64,000 nt of DNA from Trogon surrucura (GCA_020746105.1 CM036629.1:1433501-1497500); one strand, 5' to 3'; counted from the stretch's first letter, positions 22,347 through 35,300 are shown. The notes: generated from the letters alone by a model not told the origin. Program-made: numbers and translations.

Positions 22347-22952
22347 TCACTGGTAGTAACTGCAGAGGTCCTGTCTAAGCGGGTGGAGAAGAGGGGAGTT
22401 TGGGCACCAGCCGGAGACGCCGGCTTCACGTGACCCCGACGGCTGCAGCGCTCCCGCCGCAATGAGTAGGACGGGTATTTTCTCACTGAACCGCTCTGCC
22501 AGGTTCATCTTGGTAACGTCCTTTTTTGCTGAGAGAGTGAAGGGGCCGCGCTGGGCTGGTTCTAGGGTTCGGTGACTCGATGGGTTTGCAGCTGAAACCT
22601 TCTCTCCCAACTCTTCGTTAAGGTAGCAGAGAGGTCGCGGCTCTCTCTGAGCAGTAGAGAGGTTGCAGCGGCTTTTGGATGGTGGTTTTGGCACTGGTAT
22701 TTTACGGGGCTCGTAATGAATATGTAGGTGGAAGATTAAAAGAATGAATAAGGTCGCGCTGCTAATCAGAATCGCTTTTCGGAGCTGCAGCCGTGCCTCG
22801 TTCTGACCTCCCGAGAAGGATACAGTTGTAAAGCTGAGGCCCGTAGTGGAAAAGCAATTACAACACATGCTTCCAGGATTGAATTGTCCTCTCAAAGTCA
22901 GATGCTGCAATAATGATAGCGTGGCTGAACTGCCTGGTGTTTTGCTGTTCAT
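22347..22952 (-). CDS. unproven 201-residue open frame with one hydrophobic segment
   Basis: The frame is open from 23024, and the first ATG is at 22952 with A at -3. Residues about 60-77 (ILISSATLFILLIFHLHI) form a helix long and hydrophobic enough to span a membrane, preceded by basic LRK and followed by a proline- and lysine-rich stretch, like a type II anchor stem. The rest contains KKDVTKMNLAERFSEKIP. I recognise no family. No promoter, splice site or polyadenylation signal was tied to it, and chance frames of about 200 codons are expected occasionally in DNA of this composition. Confidence 0.15.
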   Translation of the reverse strand: MNSKTPGSSATLSLLQHLTLRGQFNPGSMCCNCFSTTGLSFTTVSFSGGQNEARLQLRKAILISSATLFILLIFHLHIHYEPRKIPVPKPPSKSRCNLSTAQREPRPLCYLNEELGEKVSAANPSSHRTLEPAQRGPFTLSAKKDVTKMNLAERFSEKIPVLLIAAGALQPSGSREAGVSGWCPNSPLLHPLRQDLCSYYQ

Positions 22953-23024
22953 GTTCTTAAATGTGGTCGCGTACAGTTTGCAATTTTTACTGCTTTGGGG
23001 GAAACAGAACTCAGTATTCCACAA

Positions 23025-23252
23025 GGAAGGTAATTTTTTGCATAGAAGTGTTCTTGTGAGCTTACTGACTTTTTTTCATGTGTTAAGTTCTTATCCCTTC
23101 TGAATCAGAGGGCTTGGAAGCTAACACCGTAGAGGTGCAGCAGCGTGCGTTTGCTCTGTTGTGTGTCGGTCGCAGCCGAGCTGAGCAGTGAGGGTTTCCG
23201 AGTGGATCTGGGGTACGGCACGGAAGCGTCGGCTTTTGGGGCAAGAAGCTGA
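23025..23252. other. short non-coding gap before CR1
   Basis: Nothing recognised; AT-rich on the left and CpG-bearing on the right. Confidence 0.5.
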
Positions 23253-23662
23253 TCACAGAATCGCAGAGTGTCAGGGATTGGAAGGGACCTCGAAAGATCA
23301 TCAAGTCCAATCCCCCTGCCAGAGCAGGAACGCCTCGATAATGCTACACAGGAACGTGTCCAGGCGGGTCTTGAATGTCTCCAGAGAAGGAGACTCCACA
23401 ACCTCCCTGGGCAGCCCATGCCAGGGCTCCGTCACCCTCACTGAGAAGAAGTTTCTTCTCGAGTTTAAGCGGAACCTCTTATGTTCCAGTTTCAGCCCAT
23501 TACCCCTTGTCCTATCAGTGGTTGTCACCGAGAAGAGCCTGGCTCCATCCTCGTGGCACTCACCCTTTAGATATTTGTAAACATTAATGAGGTCACCTCC
23601 TCCAAGCTAAAGAGCCCCAGCTTCCTCAACCTTTTCTCATAAGGGAGATGCTCCACGCCCTG
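23253..23662 (-). mobile_element. CR1 LINE 3' fragment, about 410 bp
   Basis: The reverse complement of the CR1 tail (tcacagaatcgcagagtg, then 'ggattggaagggacctcgaa', then 'gatcatcaagtccaat') leads into the ORF2 end. Minus-strand translation shows [16 protein letters not shown] and [15 protein letters not shown], the conserved CR1 C-terminal block. It breaks off near 23662 after 'aagggagatgctccacgcc'. It is the best-preserved CR1 reading frame in the window, though truncated. Confidence 0.92.
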
Positions 23663-26320
23663 ATGTGAGAAGCGGGGCCTGGAGACGAGACGCCACATGC
23701 AAGTGGAATTAATAGTCTTCAGGTAACAGCGAAGAAGTGGAGCTGCGTGCCTTGTGGCTTTGAGTGACTTCTCCCGGAGTGAGGGAGTTTGGGTTTGTGC
23801 TGGCGTGTGCCTCTGTCTGGACCGGGCTGCAGCCAGCGGGGACGGGAGGCGGGTTGATGGAGAGCAGTTCCTCCTCAGTCCTCTTCGCTGGCACGGACCT
23901 TGTCTGCTGTCAAACCGTTTCCACGTCCCCGAGGAGCAGTAAACTTCTCTGTTTGCCTATTTTGTGCTTTGTAACGGACAACACTGAAGTTACATAACCT
24001 AAAATTAATTTTTGAAGCCCTATCTTCAGCGTAAGCAGAGGTGGCTTTATTGTGAGCCTAGGTTTCTGTGTGGGTCAAACGAGGCTTGAGTTTTCGGATG
24101 CAAAACGCCGCTGAGACCTACAGAAAAGAGCTTTAAGATCCTTCCCCTGTCCCAGTGAAAAAGCTGGATGCTCACATGTAACCTCAGCACAAGCATTTGA
24201 TGTGAGTGTTTGAATTGCTGCTTTTACAGCTCTCTGTGTTTTACGGGAATTTGTTAAATTGCCGGTGCGATTCGCATGCCATTCTTGGCAGATGCCACCT
24301 ACATGCCCTCAATTTGAATGCGCCTTTTAGGAGAAGTGTAGGTAGGGAGGCTCCTTTCTCGCGTGTCAGATGTTCGGGAGTGGAGCACTCGCATTAATTC
24401 GCTTTCACTAACCTTTCCACTGCTAATGAGCTAACCGGGCCCGTGCGCGCAGCACGGCGCGGCGCCTTTAATGACCGGGACTGCGCTAAGCAGAAGCTTC
24501 TTTGCAAAATGTCTTGCTTGACTTGTTCTCTGGGCGGAATTCAGATCTGTGCGTTCACCGTGGCACGGAAGGGAGCTCTGGATTAGTCTGCAGCCCAGTA
24601 AAACGCTCGTCCTCCTTCCTCTCGTGTTCTGTTTAGAACCAGGCAAAGCCGTGGCAGTAATTATCTAAAAAGGAAGGAAGATCCTTGGGTTTTTGTTCTT
24701 TTTTTTTTTTTCCTCCCTGACTCAACTTGGTTTTTGAATAGCTTTATTCTCTGAAGGGGCTATGCTACAACCATGAAAACCTTCATTTTTAAAAATAATA
24801 CATTGAGTTCAGGATTTTGTAGGTTTGCATCAGCTAATAAACTCTACACTTAATAATCACGGTTGTGTTTAGGAGTTGTGTTCATTAACACAAGCTTGTA
24901 ATGTAGACGCTGCAGAGGATCGTTGTTTCCAGTAACTGGCAGAGTCCGTCGTTCCACTGGGAGAGATTCCAGCGAGCCAAAACCCCGGGTGACACACGGA
25001 GATGCGATTCCGGGAAGGGAATCGTTACTGCTTCCATCGTTGTGCAACGATGCTCCTGGGTGCGACCTCTTCCCAAAGCACGAGAACTCTGGGGCAGGTC
25101 GTGGCGCGGCGAGCGAGGCGCAGCCTTGGCAGCCACGCTTTCCCTCGGTCGCGAGTGTCGCGGGGCGCCGGAGCGCCTTCTTGAAGAAGGGGCTGAAGCT
25201 GCGGTCTCCGCCCCGAGGAAGAGCCGCCCTGGCCGCGAGATGACAGCCTTTGGAGCGGAATTACACGAAATGTGACTGAAATTGCTTGTTTTCAGCAGAT
25301 ATCCATCACGCTGTGATTAAGTGCAGATGATGCGTTTGGCAGCAAGAGGTGTGCAATCTGTTCCTACCCCGAGGAGCTTGCAGACCAAAGGGCTGCTGAT
25401 AAGACCAGACTCACCGCTCTACTTCTTGAATGAGTAATGCTTTAGGACGCTCTCGTTCCCTTATCTTGTGCTCTTTTAAGTGATAATGTAGATAATTGTG
25501 AGCCTGGTGATTTTGACGCTCAAACCCGAGGTTTTTAAGGTGAGGAAGTAGGTTTTTGTGTTTGGGGAATGCGTTCCTGTAGCACGGACACGGAGGGACT
25601 TGGGCCTCTTGCAGTGGAGCTGGAGGTGGGACGGTTGGCGTCTGACCGGTACAAGTCACCTGCCTGAGCCCCCTCCGAGGGGGGTTGCTTGGTGGCATGA
25701 AGTGGCAGAAAGAAACAGAGGGTGAATTTCATGGGAACCTTGCCTGGAAAGGGGTTTGGCTGAACGGCCCAAGTCCCTGGGGCTGTAACAGACGGGGGCA
25801 GCCCGATTCCGTAACGCGGAGGTGTCGGAGGAGGAAATTGTCATTATTGCAAGCAAATGCGAAACGGAGCAACGTGCTTTACTGTTTGCGAGGGGGCTTC
25901 TGATAAAAACAGGAGAAGCTTCTCAAAAGTGAGTTGTAAACGTCGAGTGTGAAGACGGAGACTAGGCAGTATCGTTGTTGCTATTTCCTTGGTTAAATTC
26001 TTGGCAGAGCTTTAATTTTAGAAGAACAGGACAGCAAGGGCTGAAATTTGCAGGCTCAGTCTAATTCATTAGCAGCTTAATTAGATGCTTGAGAACTCAG
26101 GTATTCTGACAGCGTTCGCAGCGCTGCGTGGTATCCCTGCTATGTAGTAGTTGGCCGGACTGCTCCCAAAATTCAAAAATAACTTCACTGAATTGCGTTT
26201 AACAAGTTCATGTTTCAATTAGTAGTTTGAATCTTGGGTTGAGGCTGGACGGGCTGGTCGCTTCCAGTCACTGGAGATGCATGGGAACTGGCAGAAGGGA
26301 TTTCTTGGGTGTTTTGCAGA
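23663..26320. other. non-coding stretch, nothing recognised
   Basis: T-rich tract at 24699-24711, an AT-rich patch at 24.7-24.9 kb and a CpG-rich patch at 25.05-25.25 kb. No gene or repeat family was identified on either strand. Confidence 0.5.
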
Positions 26321-26650
26321 ACCTGCCGCGTCGTCGTGGCCGTCGGAGGGGCGCGGGCTGTCGGCCGTGCTCGCCCAGGGGCGTGAATTCCCAGAACCCC
26401 TCCCTGTGCCCGGGCAGTTTGGGAAGCTGGCACGCCTGCCTTTTCTGCCCTCAGAAGTGGCTTTGGTTTGGTAGACAAATAACCGAGAGCTCTGTTTTTC
26501 CTCAGAACTCTTTAATCCGGGCCGCCCGGGCTCAGCCCGGCACCGGGGCGCTTGGGGACGTCGGAGCCCGTCGGTGAGCGCCGTGGCTGAACACAGATTC
26601 TTGAGGCACTGCGGGACTGGCTGAAGCCTCCCCGCTCCCCCCCTCGAGTG
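26320..26650. promoter_or_regulatory. CpG-rich cluster
   Basis: The line 26341-26400 has eight CpG in 60 bases, and CCGCCCGGGC-type sequence follows at 26520-26580. It could be a small CpG island; no linked gene was recognised. Confidence 0.35.
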
Positions 26651-27350
26651 ACGGTCTCGGCTGTGATGTTTTTTAACTTTTGCATTTGGAACAGACTTAG
26701 AAGCTCACCTTTGGGGGTGGTAGCTTGTTAAGTTGTCAATACTATTGCCTGTAACCATCTGTTCCTACCACTAAGTAGCTGCAAAAATCAGGAATTCATT
26801 CTTTTATTTTTTTTCGGTTGAGGAACTTGGGTGTAAATCTTCTCCCTCGTTATTTTGATGGGCTCCCTCATTATGAAAGATCAGCATCTCCACAGTGCTG
26901 GAGAGGCAGAACAGCGTTCCTTAATCTTTCATCTAGATTTGTTTGAAATTTAAATTCAAAGAGTTATCGATATTCGAGGTTACTTTGGAGCGCGGCAGCT
27001 ATTTCTGGCGAAGTCGGTGCGTGGGTCTCCCTTATCAAACAGGAATGTGCTTGTGTAACTTCACCTTTCTGGGTTAACCACTCCGGAGAGGAGAGGAGAT
27101 GGTAGGCATGTGCACAATTTATTTTAGGAAATCACCGCTGCAAGTGGATGCTGCGTTTGCTCTTGCAGGGAAAGCTTGTCAGGGATTCTTATTTCTTGCT
27201 TATTTATTTTCCCCATGTGAATTAATAACCCGAGTGGGCCGGCCTTGGTCGTTTTGATGTTGAGTTGCTGGTGGTGGTGGTTGGAGAGCTGGTGTGGAGG
27301 CAGCTCTGGTGGGGGAGTCACGGGAACGTTGAGAACAACGTTGGTTGTGG

Positions 27351-27372
27351 GACAGACAGACAGACAGACACA
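27351..27372. repeat. (GACA)n tetranucleotide microsatellite
   Basis: Five GACA units and a partial one, ending in CACAC. Confidence 0.9.
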
Positions 27373-29040
27373 CGACTGGGGGTCGCACCCTGAGGTACCC
27401 TGGGGCTGGCACTTCACTCCGTGGTTTAGATCGCAGAGTAAACCGGCTTGACACCGAATAATGGTGTTGGTGTTCGGGGACGTGTGATCCCGGGTGCTGG
27501 GGCTGTCAGCAGCGCTGTCCCCTGGCTGAGGGCGATGACGCTTCTTTCCTACAGCCGGAGTTTGCAGCCCCAGACCAGGTGCTCCTCAGAGTTCTCGTTC
27601 CCTTCCTTTCCGTTTCATCAGAGCTACGTTTCCCGTGTGTTTGTTTTGATGAGGGTTCTGTCGAGGAGTGATGCCCAGTTTTCCCAGCTGCACGCTTGCC
27701 ATGGGTGTCAGGAGCTGGGTTGATTTGGTCTAGAAGAACAACCGTTGGATTTTGATGGAGGTCGTGTGATGTGCGTGCCTGGGCTCATCCTGTGTGAAAA
27801 TACAATATTATCTTGCAATGATACACAAGCAGCTGTGACCCCACCAGCTCTGCTGCTGCTGTTTATATCTCGGGGGGCTTTGCTGGGAGCAGCACCCGAG
27901 GTCCCGTGCCTCGCTGTCACGGCGCCGGAGCAGCCCTGGGACCGTGAAGAGATGGAGAAGTTCTTGGAGGACTCAGCCCCAGCTGCAGTAAAGGGTTTGG
28001 AGGATTTGCAGGGTAGGAGCGGTCTCTAAGGGTTGCGAAGGAGACCCGGGTGGGTGCATCTGTTGTTCCAGAAGGACCTGGCTGCTTTCAGTTCCTCGTG
28101 TCCACGCAGGAAATTCTAATACTTCCAGACTTCAGGGGTTTTCCCAAGTCATTAGTCTAAAAGTTGTCGTGTGTCTTGCGGGGAGGCTTGGACCCCACGA
28201 GGCAGAGCTCAGGCGGCTTCGAATACGTTTTCCGTGACTTTCCTTGGCTTCGCAGGAAAACGTTGAAGCTTTGCTCTGAATTTCCTGGAAGTCTTGAGGC
28301 TCAGTTGGGTTCCTGGCGTGGCGAAGGGCAGGGTGGCCCCGTTGGGGCTGGAGGTGTCCGCGTGTGCTCCTCGGGGCCGACCCGCGGCGTGACGGAGCTC
28401 CAGCGATGGGCCAGACGTTGACAGCAAGCTAGCGCGGGGGAAAGCACTTGGAGGAGCTGCAAAAACGAGAGAATTTTGTCGGTCGGATGGATGCGAGTCG
28501 GTATGACAGAAAGAGGTCTTTTGATTTTTGTGTATATTTGTGCTTTTATATAACTTCAACTGTTTAACGACAAAAGAATTCAAAGGTCGGTGTTGGGTAG
28601 CTCTGGTTATTCTCTGCTGGACCTGGACTTATTGCTGGTGTCGCATAAGAAATACACTTCCTTTTCATGTTACACAGTCAGAAGAAAATTATTTTGTTGT
28701 CTTCAGTAGTTTTTACCTCATTCTTGTAGTCTTGCCAATATCCTGTATTTGTTTTTTGCAGGAAGCCTTTCAACGTCTTCTAATTGGAATTAAGTGTTGT
28801 AATAGAAATGCACATTTTGGTTGGAGATAATGTAGGAAATAAATATTCAGAGAAATTTATTTTAAGTTAGTGGAAAAGCGTTCGTTGGAGAGCTTTGCTT
28901 TGGGACCTTAACTTCGGAGAGTTTTGATGAAAGCTTGCTCTGCAGTTGGGTAATAATACAGGAATAAACCGACGTTCCTGCTCCTGAATTCTCCGGAGTG
29001 ACTGACTGACAGTAAGTCCACTTGTTATTAGATGGTGGAT

Positions 29041-29056
29041 GATGTTAATTAACATC
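29041..29056. promoter_or_regulatory. perfect 16-base palindrome, GATGTTAATTAACATC
   Basis: The 16-mer equals its own reverse complement. Its core GTTAATTAAC has two HNF1-type half-sites (GTTAAT / ATTAAC) that overlap, instead of the one-base spacer of the normal HNF1 site. It may also bind homeodomain dimers. Only the palindrome is certain. Confidence 0.35.
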
Positions 29057-31371
29057 GTGACACAGATTTAGTGCTGTTTTAAAGTCAGACGGAGTAAGAA
29101 TCAAATGAAAACAGGTAGTAAATGATTGGGCAGAATAATGAAAACAAATATATTGTGGGGGGGGGCGGAAAAAAGTATCCTTTTCCTGTCAGCAGTTGGG
29201 ACTGCATCTGGACGTAGCAGCTGGCCAGCCCTGAATTCTTGCTTTTCTTTTTTTTTTTTTTTCCCCCCTCTAGTTTTTAATGATGCTTTTACAAGAGTCT
29301 AAAAGGAGATCTCTGTCTAAACGAGCTGGTAGCAGGGACGCAGCCGCTCCTCCGGGCTCTGCGTTCAGCGAGGTGGCGCGCAGCTCCCTTCTCCTTTCTC
29401 TCTCCCGGCGGTTTCTGGGTGATTTAGTGCTTTAACGTCAGCACTGCCCGAATATATGAATGATACACTCGAAGGTTTGGTTAAAGGTATGGAAACCTCC
29501 CTCGTTGCCTTGACCTCAATCTCGGTGAAGGTAGGAAAGCGTTTAAAATACGCCCGGCTCTGGGTGTGCAGGCGCAGCTGTACGTGTGTGTGTGTACACG
29601 GAGGTATTTTTAAACGTCCCCGATCTCAAGGTCGTCCCCAGTTAAAGTTGAAGCGCAGATTGGATTTCCTGGAGCAACATCCCTCTTACTGGGGCTCGTT
29701 CCCGTGGCCTGGGAGGAGCACGGGGAGGTTTTCATCCGAATCCCTGCCTGGATGAGAACAACGCGATTGACAGTCTCTCTTCCCGCCGCAGCCTTCAGAG
29801 CTGCTGCATCTCTTTTATTTTATTTTTTTTCATCCTCGCGAAACGGCACCAAGCTTTGAGACACTCCTGTGTAAGCTTGGGCGGTGATGAGCAAGAGGAT
29901 TAATTAGATCTTCACGGCAGATAACTAGAGCACCCAGTTCTGCATCGTAGTAGCTCGGAACTCCGGTGACGCGGTTGCGAGGCGCAGCGCGCATGCCTTG
30001 GCTGGAGCGTAATTAGTCCTCGGCGTCGCATGCCCAAACGCCTCTGGGCGCCGCAGCGAATTTTAGTAAAGCAAATTATGTGAGCAGAAAAGCTCAACTT
30101 TGATGGTTCTGCACGCGCCAAAGTAGTTGTCGGCGACGTGACGGGCTACCGGTTCCATCACCTGTTGTTGGCTCTTCAGGCGGCTGCGCTGCCCTGGGGG
30201 TCCCTCCGAGATGCTGCTACGGACCGACTGAATTGAGGGAAAAGCGGGGGAGGAAATCAGGTTGCAGCGTGGGGGTTTCCTGTGCTGCTACCACGCAAAT
30301 TGTTGACTTGATGCGGGCGAGCCGAGCTTCTTTGAGAGCGCTGCGCCGCCGCCGCGGGTGCTCCTGCCCCGGAGAAGGTGGTGGCTTTTGGGTTGGGTGT
30401 CCCTTCCAAAGGGAGTGCTTTGGTCAGGGAAATTGCAGTTAAAAGAAGAACAAGGTGACCCACGCAGAGGCTCCCTTTGCTCAGAGACATCGTTTCTGCA
30501 TTCATATTGGATTTACAGTAGCTCAGAAGAATGAAGAAAGCACTGCACTCCTGGTTTGGTTTTTTTTTTTCCCCCCCCTATAGTCCTTATTAAAGTTCTC
30601 TGGAACGACTCTCGGGTGTAAACAAGGAGGACAGAGTGTACTGGGCAGAGCAGGGAGACATTTTTGGTTAAAACCGTAAGTGTTCGTGGCTTTAATGTTC
30701 GAAGGTAAAAACCAGTGAAGTCCGTCGGATGCCTTAGGGTGGTTCCAGTTACCACTTGTACTTCTCCGGTTCCTTTTCTGCTGGGATTCTTTGTCGCTCT
30801 ACCTCCCGACACAGATTTTAATTTATTTTTTTTTTTCATTCCTGAAAACCTTGCGTTTCTGATGATGACAGTGAAGAGCTGTGCTCTGTAGCTTGGGAGA
30901 AGGTTTGATCATAATTCAAGACATGGTCTTGGAGAGGCTTCAATTAAAAGGTGTTGAAAGAGGGCTGCATTTTGCAGTTTTGCAAAGTTGGATTTTTTTT
31001 TTTTTTCTCCCTCTATTAAAACCTTGGGGATCCCTGGGAAAGGAGGTCGATCCTGGCTTTTTCTGCTGGGTGAGTAGGAATTTAAAGCTTCACCCCCCTG
31101 CTTTGACCTACTTATGAAACCCTTGCCTGCAAAAGTATTAATTTGTGGACTCTGAGCCATTTTAGTATTAGAATTGCAGCGTAGTGTATGCTTTTCTGTA
31201 GGGCTACCTTGAATTTAGGCATTAAAGGATGATGATAAATCTGAAAAAACTTAGAATATATATTCCAGTGTGCTATAAACCTTCCTCATTACTCTGGAAT
31301 TAATCAATGACTTTGACTTCTTTTTTTTTTTTTTCCCCTGCTCAGCCATACTTTCACAAGGTATAATTATT

Positions 31372-31386
31372 AAAAAAAAAAAAAAA
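31372..31386. repeat. A15 homopolymer
   Basis: Fifteen A follow GGTATAATTATT, and a T14 tract lies 37 bases upstream at 31321-31334, so the two can pair as an inverted repeat. Confidence 0.8.
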
Positions 31387-31581
31387 GGCAGAAAAAAAGC
31401 TCTAGTTTTCCTTTTTGTTCAACTCTGCTGTTGTTCAACTATGTGTGGTTTGGACTTCAGCCCTCGCAGAATGTTGGCAGAAGTTCTTGTCTGGAAAGAA
31501 ATGGTAATTCTTCTGGGGTTGAAAAATGGGGAAGGGAAAGATGGCTGTAGCAGAGATGATTTAAAACTGAATAAGTCAATA

Positions 31582-31586
<5 letters not shown>

Positions 31587-31612
<26 letters not shown>
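31587..31612. repeat. (AT)13 microsatellite
   Basis: Thirteen AT units between GTGC and CTCTTG. Self-complementary and able to form a cruciform or hairpin. Confidence 0.95.
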
Positions 31613-31983
31613 CTCTTGATGTGCACTCAGGTTTATGCCATTCTATACAGAAGGTTCCTCAATTTTGTTTTCATCAGGCTTGCTTATTTTTAGTTTATTG
31701 TAGCCAGCCATATTTTTAAACTTCTTGTGTGAAGTTTAACACGCTGGCCCAAACTGCAGTGATAGCAATCACTGAAATTCAGATATTACATTTGAATTCC
31801 CCTAAACCCATGCAAAAGTGACCTTAACCTCTCTTTTTTAGCCTGAACTGCTTTTCTGTTGCTTTCTGAGCGTGTAGCAGAAGGCTGCACCCATCCTGCT
31901 CGTGTCTTCCCTCGGGGGTCACAGTCCGGAGCCAGCAGTGCCTGGACTGGGCTCTGGTGCAGCCTTGGCGGTGGGAATCGGGA

Positions 31984-32022
31984 TTAGAGGAGGAGGAAGA
32001 GGAGGATGAGGAGGAGGAGAGG
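31984..32022. repeat. GGA/GAA-rich purine tract
   Basis: About 39 bases almost only of A and G (GAGG, GGA and GAA units) that read as poly-glutamate in one plus frame, which inflates an open frame at 31957-32523. Simple sequence, not evidence of a gene. Confidence 0.8.
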
Positions 32023-32039
32023 GCACAGTTGGGACAAGC

Positions 32040-32345
32040 AGCCCTTCAGAAATACCGAAACCGGACCGGGTTTGCCTCTTGGAGCTGGGAACTGCTGTCG
32101 GCTCCGGTCCCGGGGCGTTGGGCGCTGCCTCCGAGCTCGGGGCCCGTTCCTGGGGAACGGCTGGAGAGCCGGGCACCCGGTGACGCGCGTCCTGGGCGGG
32201 CTCTGCTCCCGGGGGCTCTGTCTCGAGCGCGTCGGTGCTCTGCTAGTGCCAGCCTGAAAAGCGCCGCGGAGGTGCAAATCGTGTCGCGCAGCTACGCGAC
32301 GTGTTGTGTGGCGCTGCTCCCCGAGGTGGCCGTGTGGGTATTTCT
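32040..32345. promoter_or_regulatory. CpG-rich cluster
   Basis: The line 32281-32340 has eight CpG in 60 bases, including cgcgcagctacgcgacg, and GC is high from the purine tract onward. No transcript start was assigned. Confidence 0.4.
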
Positions 32346-35300
32346 GCTTTGGTTTGAGAACCAAGCTGGCTTTGGGAAATCCGTGTGCGTGTGCCTACAA
32401 ACCCAAAGGGCAACTGTCCGGTTCTCTCAGCTGAGAGTTGTCACCATCTCTTTTTCCTGGACACGTCAAGATGGTTTTGTAGTGGCAGAATTATTGCCTT
32501 GGCCATACTGGAGGTCAGAATAAATCCATGAACCTTTCAGGTTCCCCAGCACAAACCCAGACACCAGATTTCTCGTCCACTCGTCTCCAGAGAACTAAGT
32601 TCTTGTGGAAATCTCTATTCAGATGCAGGGTCAAGCTTTGAGTTACTCTTAGTCTAGCCAGGTTAACCCCTGTATAGTTTATTTTAACTCTGTTATTCAG
32701 CTTTGTTTTGCCACATGGGCGTGATACGACTCCCCTGGCTGGAGGGGCAGCCGTGTCACCGTGCGCGTGGTGCTCCTGGGAGCAGCAGAGCCAGAGCTCG
32801 GCTCCTCCAGGCTGAGGTACTGTCGAGGGGTCGGGCCACGGCGCCCCGGTCCAGGGGCCTTCCTCAGGTCCACGTGTGCACCTCGACTTGGATTTGCAGA
32901 AGGGTCTTAGCCGGGATTACTTTTTTTAGCTGCGCGTAGCCGGGGCTTGCACCCTCAGAAGAAAGCAGATGCGAAACCGATGTGAAGCGCGAGATGAGCG
33001 GGCGTCTGCGTCACGCTTAAAAGTCAAGAATGAGAAAACTCGGCTCTTGATTTCGCTGTAGGGGCGTGATGCTGGTGCCTCCAGTTTGGAGCCGTTGAAG
33101 GAGTTTCTCTGACGAGTCGGAGCCGCACATGTCGCCGCGGGTTTACGTCCAGCAGCCCCCCTTGCACCTTTGCTTTTAGGCGGCCGATGATGCAACGTGG
33201 TATTGAAGTACTCGAACAAAGAATGGGTCTGGAAGTGGCTAGTGGTCATTCTGGCAGATACTTAAGACCAAAGCTGCTATTGTTTTTCTCTTAGTTAAAC
33301 AACAGTGGAGCTCATGCTGGGGCTTTTTTCTTTTCAATTGCAGTATAATGTTAGCTTTTATATATCCCCCGGGCCCACGCCCGGCTGTGTGGTGGGCCAG
33401 CACACAGATGCATTGTTCGGGGTCCTGCGTTCCAGGGAGATCAAATGCTCCGTGCCCCACATCGGCTGCACATCTGCAACTGCTGAATCCTCCGCAGTCC
33501 CTCCGGATCCAGGTGCCGTGCAATTACTACGTTAAAGGCGTCGAGAGCCGCTGCTTCTAGGTCCTTTCTGTGGAATTCTGCCTGCTTTGATTCACTACAG
33601 CTGGTGAAACAGTTAGACTTGGTTCAGGCATGTGTGGAAGAGAGCTCATTTCATGCTTGGAATTGTAATTATGTTCTTTTCTTTCAAGCTGCCAGCAGTA
33701 AAAGATGTCTTCCAGTGTGTATTATCTAAATAAGCCGTAGTGTTTAAATGTTTTCTTATTTCATTTTAAGATTGTGGCAAAATAAATTGTGCTTACCCTT
33801 CTAGTTTTCGTTCTGGAGCAATTAATTCCCCGTAGCTCTCTCTCCCGCGATTCAGGCACGCTTGTTGTCTCTGAAGCTGCCGTGTTACACCGCTTTGAAA
33901 TAACCGTGCGAAGGAGAGCGTTGTGTAAGCGTAACGGCCCTGCCCCGACTCGCCCGGTCGGCACCGGCGTCTCCTCTCGTGCTGCAGTCGGTTTCTGCTG
34001 TTGACAAATGACTCCACGCCGGTGATCTTTTAGAACAGTGGCTGCTTAGTTTTCGTGCGTTTTAATCTGTTTAATGTAGGTGAGGAGGAGGCAGGGTGCA
34101 GCGCAGACGTTGGTTCTCTCTTTAAACCAGGCTTTTCAGCGTCTGGATTTCCCATGAGGAGTGGAGCCCAGTTCACAGCAGGCACCGCAGCGATGCTTCG
34201 GCTTCACTTCTGGGGGCTGCAGGTGAGAGACTGGGGACACGTAGGTTTCCCCATTGCACTTTTGGTGCCGTAGGCAGGGTTTGGGGAGGAAAGAGCCTGA
34301 CAAGAATGCCCTTGGTTTTAACTCCTGCTTGTGGGTGTATCTGCAGCTCGGATCTGAGTACCCCTGTAGGGAGCACCTACTGCCTTGCTTTTCTCTCTTC
34401 TCAGCTTGATTTTTCACATAGCACTGGCTGCACGAGTCAGATCCTTCCCTTCTCTTGGAGGAGAAATACTGTTTCGTGAGAGCCCGTCCTTTGGAGGCCA
34501 GTTCTTTGGGAAGAACGTGTTCCCCCGTTGAAGACGGCTCCACTCCTCTTGCCCGGATGGCTGAGAGCCCCGTTCACTCGGGGGACACGCTTCTCTGCGT
34601 ATCATCCCAGCAAACCGTTCTTCCCCGAGCCCCCCTGATCCTCTGAAGGGCTCCCCGCGTGTCCGGTGACCCAGGCGAGTTTCTTTGGAGCTCTGCTCCC
34701 AGGCTTTGACTGCCTTACGAAGATAAAGGTGCTTGTTTAGGTGCAGCTGTTGGAGCTCTCCTCTCATGTTTGGGGTGTCTGGAGGCAGCGCTCCGCTCTG
34801 CTGCCCCTCGTCTCTGGAGTCTGTCTGCTCGTCCTGTGGTCTCGAGAGGAGAGTGCCCGATAGCCATTTCGGTGTCTCCGTGATTGACTGGAAGTCACAG
34901 CGGATAAATCTTTCATGATTGGAAACCACTTAAGCCACGAGGTGGCTGATGATCCCTGGTTATTAGTGGAGAGGCTCTACCAAACAGCCAGAGAGAGCTG
35001 AGTGGCGGGGCCTGTAATTTATGACTTCATCCCGACGCTGTGGGGGCAAGGCAGCGAGAATCGAAACAGTGAAAGAATTATAGCTGACAGATATTTTAAA
35101 GAATGACTCCAGTTAGCGTCATTTATTGCTGGAATGTGTGGACAGATCCCGAGTCGGAGCCCTCTTAGGGGCAGTGCCAAAACCAGATATGAAAGAGCGC
35201 GCAAGAAAATGAAAACGCGGTATGTGGCCGAGGGCTCGAATTTTCTGACAATGGGCAAAAAGAATGCTCTCTGGGTTTTTTTCTTTTTCAGGCGTTTTCC

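Larger units (their letters stand above)
26650..31370. other. non-coding stretch with simple repeats
   Basis: Simple sequence includes GGT-rich DNA at 27255-27312, a (GACA)n array at 27351-27372, a T-rich tract at 29247-29263, G10 near 29156-29165, and T/C tracts ending in TAG or CAG at about 30573-30596 and 31321-31350 that mimic splice acceptors. Sequence after them shows no recognisable exon. A 16-base palindrome lies at 29041-29056. Confidence 0.5.

Noticed and set aside
31957-32523. 188-codon frame with an acidic run
   Set aside because: The glutamate run is a GGA/GAA simple repeat followed by a CpG-rich cluster; no other coding sign.
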